From an uncultured Clostridia bacterium (lineage in GTDB: Bacteria; Bacillota; Clostridia; Oscillospirales; CAG-272): a stretch of 6,005 nt of DNA. The notes under the pieces were generated by a model. It searched no databases, was not told the origin of the DNA, and worked only from the letters and a program-made list of their open reading frames with translations. Shown piece by piece: positions 1-4,404 of this stretch (positions within the stretch are counted from its first letter, which is position 1; every line of letters starts with the position of its first letter). Location: positions 1 through 6,005 of the forward strand of contig CAJONA010000160.1 in NCBI GenBank assembly GCA_905235755.1. The letters are read 5' to 3'. The position numbers were made by a program, and so were the translations under genes.

Positions 1-42
1 CTTTTTTTCGTCGAGCTTTTTGAATATATCGAAAATGGACAT
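1..42 (-). CDS. 5' fragment of an unidentified divergent gene
   Basis: Read on the minus strand, an ATG at 42-40 opens a frame that stays open to the window edge, giving MSIFDIFKKLDEKK. It is preceded by AAGGAG (positions 54-49 on the minus strand) with a 6-nt spacer, a good Shine-Dalgarno arrangement, and this is the main reason to call a real start. Only 14 residues are visible, so neither family nor function can be assigned. The start is lysine-rich and looks cytoplasmic, with no signal peptide. The gene is divergent from ppdK. A hairpin directly abuts its ribosome binding site. Confidence 0.6.
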   Translation of the reverse strand, partial: MSIFDIFKKLDEKK

Positions 43-52
43 TGTGTTCTCC

Positions 53-71
53 TTTTCGCCCGCGGCGAAAA
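53..71 (-). promoter_or_regulatory. Hairpin touching the RBS of the divergent gene
   Basis: TTTTCGCC (53-60) and GGCGAAAA (64-71) are perfect complements, giving an 8-bp stem with a 3-nt loop. In the minus-strand transcript the 3' arm runs straight into the Shine-Dalgarno AAGGAG (54-49), overlapping it by two A residues. Such a stem could modulate ribosome access. On the plus strand the same stem is followed by TTTTT (72-76) and so also looks terminator-like, although no plus-strand gene precedes it in the window. Confidence 0.4.
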
Positions 72-115
72 TTTTTATGTGTTTTTCTTTCCTCTGCAAG
101 AAAAGTACGTATATC

Positions 116-141
116 TTTCGTGAAAAGAAATTCTCACGAAA
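116..141. repeat. Perfect 8-bp inverted repeat in the divergent leader
   Basis: TTTCGTGA (116-123) and TCACGAAA (134-141) are exact reverse complements with a 10-nt spacer. If the minus-strand gene is transcribed from the -10 element at 159-154, this repeat covers roughly the first 30 transcribed bases. It could then be a repressor operator or a 5' stabilising hairpin. It superficially resembles a Rex site because of the GTGA/TCAC core, but spacing and outer bases do not fit that consensus. Confidence 0.4.
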
Positions 142-153
142 CAAACTCTCCTC

Positions 154-159
154 ATTATA
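154..159 (-). promoter_or_regulatory. Possible -10 element for the divergent gene
   Basis: The minus strand reads TATAAT at 159-154, an exact -10 hexamer about 112 nt upstream of the minus-strand ATG. No good -35 hexamer lies 16-18 nt further upstream (the candidates resemble GGAAAT), so the assignment rests on one element in AT-rich DNA. Confidence 0.35.
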
Positions 160-260
160 TGCTATTTTACCTCAAAATTTCCTTTTTTGCAATAGCAAAT
201 TCAAAAGTGGATAAAAGTCGCAAAAAAATCGCATTTTTGCAAATTATTTTAAAAAAAATG

Positions 261-289
261 TTGCCTTTGAAAAAAAACTGTGCTATAAT
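261..289 (+). promoter_or_regulatory. ppdK promoter (extended -10, sigma-A type)
   Basis: A -35 hexamer TTGCCT (261-266, 4 of 6 consensus) is separated by exactly 17 nt from TATAAT (284-289). TGC directly before the -10 gives a TGn extended -10 element. Transcription would start near 296, leaving a leader of about 53 nt before the ppdK ATG. Confidence 0.75.
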
Positions 290-297
290 AATCCATT

Positions 298-318
298 GGT
301 AAAGTTAGGTAAACTTTA
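298..318 (+). promoter_or_regulatory. Dyad / tandem repeat at the predicted ppdK transcription start
   Basis: TAAAGTT (300-306) and AACTTTA (312-318) form a perfect 7-bp inverted repeat around AGGTA. The same bases read as an imperfect 10-nt tandem repeat, GGTAAAGTTA then GGTAAACTTT (298-317). It sits on or just after the predicted start site, where an operator or a 5' hairpin would act. No regulator could be matched to it. Confidence 0.35.
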
Positions 319-333
319 AAATAACATAAAAAC

Positions 334-338
334 GGAGG
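334..338 (+). promoter_or_regulatory. ppdK ribosome binding site
   Basis: GGAGG at 334-338 lies 11 nt before the ATG at 350. It is a full anti-Shine-Dalgarno match, at slightly longer than average spacing, and supports this start. Confidence 0.85.
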
Positions 339-349
339 ATTTACCCAAA

Positions 350-2962
350 ATGGCGACAAAAAAATATTGTTACCTGTTTACCGAGGGCAACGCTGATATG
401 CGCGAACTCCTCGGCGGCAAAGGCGCAAACCTTGCCGAAATGACCAATATCGGTCTCCCTGTTCCTCAGGGCTTCACGATCTCCACGGAAGCCTGCACGG
501 CTTACTACGACGACGGGAAGAAGATCAATCCCGAGATCGAAGCCGAAATCATGGAATATGTAGAAAAAATGGAAAAGATCACCGGCAAAAAGTTCGGCGA
601 TAAGGAAAACCCGCTTCTCGTTTCCGTCCGTTCGGGCGCTCGTGCTTCGATGCCCGGCATGATGGACACCATCCTCAACCTCGGTCTTAATGAGGACGTT
701 GTCGAAGTTCTCGCAAAGAAATCGAACAACCCGCGTTGGGCTTGGGACTGCTATCGCAGATTTATCCAGATGTTCTCCGACGTCGTTATGGAAGTCGGCA
801 AGAAATATTTTGAGAAGCTCATCGACGATATGAAAGAGAAAAAGGGCGTAAAGCAGGACGTCGAGCTCGACGCGGACGACCTCAAAACGCTCGCATATCA
901 GTTCAAGGCCGAATACAAGGCTAAGATCGGTACGGACTTCCCGTCCGATCCGAAGGTCCAGCTCTTTGAAGCTATCAAAGCCGTATTCCGCAGCTGGGAC
1001 AACCCCCGTGCAAACGTATACCGCCGCGACAACGATATCCCGTATTCATGGGGCACGGCAGTAAACGTTCAGATGATGGCGTTCGGCAACATGGGCGACG
1101 ATTGCGGCACGGGCGTTGCGTTCACGCGTGACCCTGCGACCGGCGAAAAGGGACTTTTCGGCGAATTCCTTACAAACGCACAGGGCGAGGACGTCGTTGC
1201 GGGCGTTCGTACACCTATGCACATCACAGAGATGGAACAGAAATTCCCCGGCGCGTTCGAGCAGTTCAAGAGCGTATGCGCTACTCTTGAATCCCACTAT
1301 CGCGATATGCAGGATATGGAATTCACAGTCGAGCACGGCAAACTTTATATGCTCCAGACGCGTAACGGCAAGAGAACGGCTCAGGCTGCTCTTAAGATCG
1401 CGTGCGACCTCGTTGACGAAGGCATGAGAACGCCCGAAGAGGCTGTCCTCATGATCGATCCGAGAAACCTCGACACACTTCTCCACCCGCAGTTTGACGC
1501 AAAAACACTGAAAGAGACAAAGCCTATCGGCAAAGGTCTCGGTGCTTCTCCCGGCGCGGCTTGCGGACAGATCGTATTCTCCGCAGAGGATGCAAAGGCT
1601 TGGAAAAAGGCAGGCAAGAAGGTAGTCCTCGTAAGACTCGAAACATCTCCCGAAGATATCGAGGGCATGAAAGCGGCTCAAGGCATACTCACCGTCAGAG
1701 GCGGTATGACGAGCCACGCGGCAGTCGTTGCGCGCGGAATGGGAACATGCTGCGTATCGGGCTGCGGTGCTATAAAGATGGATGAAGAAAACAAGAAATT
1801 CGAACTCGCGGGCAAGACATTCCACGAGGGCGACGTTATCTCGATAGACGGCTCCACCGGCAACATTTACGACGGATCCATCCCGACGGCTGACGCTTCC
1901 ATCACAGGCGAGTTCGCTCGCATCATGGGCTGGGCTGACCAGTTCAGAAAGCTCAAAGTCCGCACAAACGCCGACACGCCGCGCGACGCAAAGAAAGCTC
2001 GCGAGCTCGGCGCGGAGGGCATCGGCCTCTGCCGTACGGAGCACATGTTCTTTGAAAAAGATCGTATCGCCGCTTTCCGCGAGATGATATGCGCAGATAC
2101 AGTTGAGGAGCGCGAAGCTGCTCTCGAAAAGATACTTCCCTATCAGCAGGGCGACTTCGAGGAGCTTTATGAGGCTCTCGAAGGTTATCCCGTTCTTATC
2201 CGTTTCCTCGATCCGCCGCTCCATGAGTTCGTTCCCACGGAAGAAGCAGACATCGAGGCTCTCGCAAAAGCTCAGGGCAAGAGCGTTCAGGATATAAAGA
2301 ACGTCATCGCTTCCCTCCACGAGTTCAACCCGATGATGGGACACCGCGGCTGCCGTCTTGCAGTTACGTTCCCCGAGATCGCAAAGATGCAGACAAAGGC
2401 CGTTATCCGCGCCGCTATCAAGGTTCAGAACGCTCATCCGGATTGGAACATCGTTCCCGAGATCGAAGTTCCGCTCGTAGGCGAGCTCAAAGAGTTCAAG
2501 TTCGTTAAAGACGTTGTCGTCGCAACGGCTGACGAGGAGATCAAGGCCGCAGGTTCGAACCTCAAATACGAGGTCGGCACGATGATCGAGATCCCGCGCG
2601 CAGCTCTCACAGCCGACGAGATCGCAAAAGAGGCTGAGTTCTTCTGCTTCGGCACTAACGACCTCACGCAGATGACGTTCGGCTTCAGCCGCGACGACGC
2701 AGGCAAGTTCCTCGGCGCTTACTACGACACAAAGATCTACGAAAACGATCCGTTCGCAAAACTCGATCAGGTCGGCGTAGGCAAGCTCATGAAGATGACT
2801 GTCGAAGGCGGCAGAAAGACTCGTCCTTCGATGCACATCGGTATCTGCGGCGAACACGGCGGCGATCCGTCCTCCGTTGAATTCTGCCACAAGATCGGTC
2901 TTGACTATGTATCGTGCTCACCGTTCCGTGTGCCGATCTCGCGGCAGCTCAGGCAGCGCTGA
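350..2962 (+). CDS. ppdK: Pyruvate, phosphate dikinase (C-terminal frameshift)
   Basis: PPDK interconverts ATP + Pi + pyruvate and AMP + PPi + PEP in the cytoplasm; in anaerobes it serves PPi-linked glycolysis or gluconeogenesis. The 870-residue product follows Clostridium symbiosum PPDK (about 874 residues) throughout, from the N-terminal EGNADMRELLGGKGANLAEM. Approximate domains are ATP-grasp nucleotide binding (1-340, with VRSGARASMPGMMDT near 92), the phosphohistidine swivelling domain (380-510) and the PEP/pyruvate TIM barrel (530-870). In GGMTSHAAVVARGMG, His456 is the phosphorylated catalytic residue and Thr454 is the position targeted by PDRP regulatory proteins in this family. Barrel residues Arg562 (GLCRTEH), Arg618 (IRFLDPPLHEF) and Cys833 (GICGEHGG) are intact. 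After SPFRVPI (residue 863) the reading becomes SRQLRQR and stops at a TGA, whereas the family continues ARLAAAQAALxx. The core is complete, so the enzyme may still work. It is monocistronic, between its own promoter and terminator. Confidence 0.96.
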   Translation: MATKKYCYLFTEGNADMRELLGGKGANLAEMTNIGLPVPQGFTISTEACTAYYDDGKKINPEIEAEIMEYVEKMEKITGKKFGDKENPLLVSVRSGARASMPGMMDTILNLGLNEDVVEVLAKKSNNPRWAWDCYRRFIQMFSDVVMEVGKKYFEKLIDDMKEKKGVKQDVELDADDLKTLAYQFKAEYKAKIGTDFPSDPKVQLFEAIKAVFRSWDNPRANVYRRDNDIPYSWGTAVNVQMMAFGNMGDDCGTGVAFTRDPATGEKGLFGEFLTNAQGEDVVAGVRTPMHITEMEQKFPGAFEQFKSVCATLESHYRDMQDMEFTVEHGKLYMLQTRNGKRTAQAALKIACDLVDEGMRTPEEAVLMIDPRNLDTLLHPQFDAKTLKETKPIGKGLGASPGAACGQIVFSAEDAKAWKKAGKKVVLVRLETSPEDIEGMKAAQGILTVRGGMTSHAAVVARGMGTCCVSGCGAIKMDEENKKFELAGKTFHEGDVISIDGSTGNIYDGSIPTADASITGEFARIMGWADQFRKLKVRTNADTPRDAKKARELGAEGIGLCRTEHMFFEKDRIAAFREMICADTVEEREAALEKILPYQQGDFEELYEALEGYPVLIRFLDPPLHEFVPTEEADIEALAKAQGKSVQDIKNVIASLHEFNPMMGHRGCRLAVTFPEIAKMQTKAVIRAAIKVQNAHPDWNIVPEIEVPLVGELKEFKFVKDVVVATADEEIKAAGSNLKYEVGTMIEIPRAALTADEIAKEAEFFCFGTNDLTQMTFGFSRDDAGKFLGAYYDTKIYENDPFAKLDQVGVGKLMKMTVEGGRKTRPSMHIGICGEHGGDPSSVEFCHKIGLDYVSCSPFRVPISRQLRQR

Positions 2963-2973
2963 AAGACAGATAA
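2939..2973 (+). other. Out-of-frame remnant of the PPDK C-terminus
   Basis: From 2941 a different frame reads AAAQAALKDR and ends at TAA (2971-2973), which is the expected PPDK C-terminus. Only TC (2939-2940) lies between the isoleucine codon ending at 2938 and this tail, where the family needs the three codons of Ala-Arg-Leu. That fits loss of 7 bases. Restoring them would give about 876 residues. Sequence alone cannot separate a real mutation from an assembly error. Confidence 0.85.
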
Positions 2974-2990
2974 TCACACAAAATTTTAAG

Positions 2991-3022
2991 AAGGCGCTTT
3001 CGTTGCGAAAGCGCCTTTTTTC
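2991..3022 (+). terminator. Intrinsic terminator of ppdK
   Basis: AAGGCGCTTTCG (2991-3002) pairs perfectly with CGAAAGCGCCTT (3006-3017) across a 3-nt loop, and a T-run continues to 3021. It begins 18 nt after the ancestral TAA. Confidence 0.93.
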
Positions 3023-3114
3023 GTTTTTCTTGCGCAAAAAAACGCGTTGTTTTTTGGCTGTTGACAAAAATAACATCATTTTTTGCGTTTTTTGTGTATA
3101 TTAACTAATATATT

Positions 3115-3135
3115 TTAAAAATTTATTAAAAATTT
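3115..3135. repeat. Helically phased A-tract direct repeat
   Basis: TTAAAAATTT occurs at 3115-3124 and again at 3126-3135, a period of 11 bp, so the A-tracts fall on the same face of the helix. This is an arrangement known to bend DNA. It lies about 25-40 bp upstream of the sigma-gene -35 hexamer, where a curved or UP-like element could aid polymerase binding. Confidence 0.4.
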
Positions 3136-3157
3136 CTCATATTTTGCTTTGATTCTC

Positions 3158-3185
3158 TTGACAAATGCAAAAAAAGAGTTATAAT
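3158..3185 (+). promoter_or_regulatory. Promoter of the sigma factor gene
   Basis: TTGACA (3158-3163) and TATAAT (3180-3185) are both exact sigma-A consensus hexamers, spaced 16 nt. Transcription should begin near 3192. A direct repeat TTTAGTT (3186-3192 and 3196-3202, period 10) covers that start point and may be a regulatory site or chance in AT-rich DNA. Confidence 0.85.
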
Positions 3186-3253
3186 TTTAGTTAAGTTTAG
3201 TTTTTATGTTAAAATTAAGCGGTACTATCATCATTTTGCGGGTTTTTGTATTC

Positions 3254-3784
3254 ATGAACAAGAAAAAAGAAATATCCTTCAACACGCTGTATGAATCGTA
3301 TCTCCCGCTTATCGAAAGCATGGCGAGAAAAATGATCTCGACATACTCTCTTCCCGAGTCGGAATATGACGATCTCTTGCAGGAGGGCGCGATAGCGCTG
3401 TATACGGCGGCGTCGGCGTATGATCCGAGCCGCAACGTGACGTTCGGACTGTATGCGAAAATATGCGTCAAAAACCGACTTGTTTCCTACATAAACTCGC
3501 GCCATAAATCGAACATCGCAGTTTACGATATAAGCCTCGACGACATCGAGGAGGTGAGCGACGATATCACCCCCGAACAGTTTGTCATAGACAAGGAATC
3601 AGTAGAAAATCTCAGGGCGAAAACAGACGAGGTGTTATCACCGCTTGAACGTTCTGTTTTCTGGTTATACATTTCCGGAATCTCATACGGCGACATTGCA
3701 AAAGCGCTCGGCAGATCAGTGAAATCCGTGGACAACTCGATCCGCCGGATCAAAGTCAAGTTACGGAAAATCTTCTCATCTTAA
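3254..3784 (+). CDS. SigH-like sigma-70 family RNA polymerase sigma factor
   Basis: The product would direct core RNA polymerase to a subset of promoters. From the ATG at 3254 it has 176 residues. Region 2 spans about 10-87, with the core-binding motif DDLLQEGAIALY (39-50) and a basic, aromatic segment YAKICVKNRLVSYINSRHK corresponding to 2.3-2.4. An acidic linker (about 92-118) replaces region 3. Region 4 spans about 126-174, where LSPLERSVFWLY and the helix-turn-helix GRSVKSVDNSIRRIKVKL closely resemble the SigH (Spo0H) pattern. It is shorter than typical SigH (about 210 residues) and not beside the usual sigH neighbours (nusG/rplK side), so it may be a paralogue. The start is uncertain: an in-frame ATG at 3206 would add 16 mostly hydrophobic residues atypical of sigma factors, and neither ATG has a clear Shine-Dalgarno. 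Specificity and signal are unknown. Confidence 0.85.
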   Translation: MNKKKEISFNTLYESYLPLIESMARKMISTYSLPESEYDDLLQEGAIALYTAASAYDPSRNVTFGLYAKICVKNRLVSYINSRHKSNIAVYDISLDDIEEVSDDITPEQFVIDKESVENLRAKTDEVLSPLERSVFWLYISGISYGDIAKALGRSVKSVDNSIRRIKVKLRKIFSS

Positions 3785-3820
3785 TTCATGCTTGCATTTT
3801 GAATATATCCGTAATACGAT

Positions 3821-3841
3821 CGGCCGTCATCTCGGCCGTTT
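3821..3841 (+). terminator. Weak possible terminator hairpin after the sigma gene
   Basis: CGGCCG (3821-3826) can pair with CGGCCG (3833-3838) across TCATCT, followed only by TTT then GAAAAG. The stem is GC-only but the T-tract is poor, so termination may be partial. Each CGGCCG half is itself a palindrome. Confidence 0.35.
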
Positions 3842-3854
3842 GAAAAGTTGACAT

Positions 3855-3919
3855 GCCCGAATAGCTTAAAGCAAGAGCGTTGTTTCTCAAAGGTGTCGGT
3901 TGAAGTCCGTCTTGGGGCA
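3855..3919 (+). ncRNA. tRNA-like element (degenerate tRNA or leader RNA)
   Basis: Sixty-five bases can be laid out as a small cloverleaf. Acceptor strands are GCCCGAA (3855-3861) and TTGGGGC (3912-3918), with one G-G mismatch. TA follows, matching U8-A9. A D-like arm pairs GCTT (3864-3867) with GAGC (3875-3878) around a 7-nt loop. A reduced anticodon-like hairpin pairs TTG with CAA (3880-3890) around a 5-nt loop. A variable AGGT comes next, then a T-like arm GTCGG/CCGTC (3895-3911) with one T-T mismatch and loop TTGAAGT, where TTCRANT is expected. No normal 7-nt anticodon loop, D-loop GG or encoded CCA is present, so it is unlikely to be a working tRNA. It may be a decayed tRNA gene or a mimic in the leader of the zinc protein gene; chance resemblance is possible. 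Confidence 0.3.
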
Positions 3920-3944
3920 AATTTTATTTAACCAAAATTTAAGC

Positions 3945-3949
3945 GAGGT
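3945..3949 (+). promoter_or_regulatory. RBS deciding the zinc protein start
   Basis: GAGGT at 3945-3949 lies 7 nt before the ATG at 3957. This favours that ATG over an upstream in-frame TTG at 3900, which would sit inside the tRNA-like element and add 19 residues without family character. Confidence 0.8.
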
Positions 3950-3956
3950 AACACAA

Positions 3957-4238
3957 ATGTACGAGGACAAAACTTTAATTTGCAAGGACTGCGGAAAAGA
4001 ATTCGTATTCACAGCCGGCGAGCAGGAATTCTATGCGGAAAAAGGCTTCCAGAACGAACCGCAGAGATGCAAAACTTGCAGAGACGCGAGAAAGAACGCA
4101 ACAAAGGCGGCAAAAGAGCTTTACACCACGACTTGCGCTAAATGCGGCAAGGAAGCAAAAGTTCCTTTCGAGCCCAAGAGCGACAGACCTGTCTATTGCA
4201 GCGAATGTTTTGCTGAAATGAAAGCACAGCAGGCATAA
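3957..4238 (+). CDS. Small protein with two zinc-ribbon modules
   Basis: This 93-residue cytoplasmic protein has eight cysteines in four CxxC pairs. The first module uses Cys9/Cys12 and Cys38/Cys41 and contains FVFTAGEQEFYAEKGF (16-31) followed by NEPQRCKTC. This is the pattern of the 'probable zinc-ribbon/treble clef' family found in many Clostridia. The second module uses Cys60/Cys63 and Cys81/Cys84 around VPFEPKSDRPVYC, joined by a short Lys/Ala-rich linker (44-55). Zinc binding is inferred from these pairs; the biological role of the family is unknown to me and I assign none. No catalytic motif or membrane segment is visible. It has a good RBS, an unclear promoter (TTGACA at 3848 lacks a matching -10, and TTGCAT/TACGAT at 3792-3820 is weak) and its own terminator, so it is probably monocistronic or partly read through from the sigma gene. 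Confidence 0.88.
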   Translation: MYEDKTLICKDCGKEFVFTAGEQEFYAEKGFQNEPQRCKTCRDARKNATKAAKELYTTTCAKCGKEAKVPFEPKSDRPVYCSECFAEMKAQQA

Positions 4239-4258
4239 TGGCAAATGATGCGAGAAAC

Positions 4259-4285
4259 AAGCCTCTTTAACGAGGCTTTTTCTTT
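4259..4285 (+). terminator. Intrinsic terminator of the zinc protein gene
   Basis: AAGCCTC (4259-4265) pairs perfectly with GAGGCTT (4272-4278) across TTTAAC, followed by a T-rich tract. It lies 20 nt after the stop codon. Confidence 0.9.
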
Positions 4286-4343
4286 TGTTTTGAAAAGCCG
4301 TTTCCCGATGGCAAGGCAAATTGAAAATATAAATTTTTTATAC

Positions 4344-4372
4344 TTGATAATTAATTGAAATTGTAGTATAAT
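4344..4372 (+). promoter_or_regulatory. Promoter of the GDSL hydrolase-ligA unit
   Basis: TTGATA (4344-4349) and TATAAT (4367-4372) are spaced exactly 17 nt, a near-consensus sigma-A promoter. The start would be near 4379, leaving a leader of about 26 nt. An inverted repeat TATACT (4339-4344) / AGTATA (4365-4370) overlaps both hexamers and could be an operator, although short AT-rich repeats arise easily. Confidence 0.82.
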
Positions 4373-4392
4373 CATAATGAAATACAATATTT

Positions 4393-4398
4393 GGGGGA
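4393..4398 (+). promoter_or_regulatory. RBS of the GDSL hydrolase gene
   Basis: GGGGGA at 4393-4398 is followed by a 6-nt spacer and the ATG at 4405. It is a good match with close spacing and fits the signal peptide beginning at that ATG. Confidence 0.8.
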
Positions 4399-4404
4399 TC
4401 TGAT

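Larger units (their letters stand above)
43..349. other. Divergent intergenic region with no gene
   Basis: This 307-base AT-rich spacer separates the minus-strand gene from ppdK. Short open frames at 20-214 and 42-302 on the plus strand have no ribosome binding site and read as low-complexity translations of AT-rich DNA, so I do not call them. The spacer contains the ppdK promoter and RBS, a -10-like hexamer for the minus gene, and perfect inverted repeats at 53-71, 116-141, 220-240 and 300-318, described separately. Confidence 0.7.

Noticed and set aside
116..141. A Rex (redox repressor) operator
   Set aside because: The GTGA/TCAC core is similar, but the spacing between half-sites and the flanking bases do not match the TTGTGAA-N4-TTCACAA pattern.
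20..302. Two short plus-strand frames in the divergent spacer
   Set aside because: No Shine-Dalgarno precedes either, their starts overlap the minus-strand gene start, and their residues reflect AT-rich low-complexity DNA.
1046..2890. A 614-codon open frame on the minus strand opposite ppdK
   Set aside because: It lies wholly inside a well-conserved ppdK, has no ribosome binding site or family resemblance, and its composition (rich in Cys, Arg, Ala, Leu) is what codon bias on the sense strand produces in an antisense frame.
3061..3102. TTGACA at 3061 with TATATT at 3097 as a second sigma-gene promoter
   Set aside because: The spacer is 30 nt, far beyond the workable 16-18 nt, and no better -10 lies in range.
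3848..3876. TTGACA at 3848 as the zinc protein promoter
   Set aside because: Sequences 16-18 nt downstream (around GCAAGA) do not resemble a -10, and the hexamer overlaps the start of the tRNA-like element.
3855..3919. A normal functional tRNA gene
   Set aside because: It is about 8 nt too short, lacks a 7-nt anticodon loop and the D-loop GG, and has mismatches in acceptor and T stems, so only a degenerate or tRNA-like call is supported.
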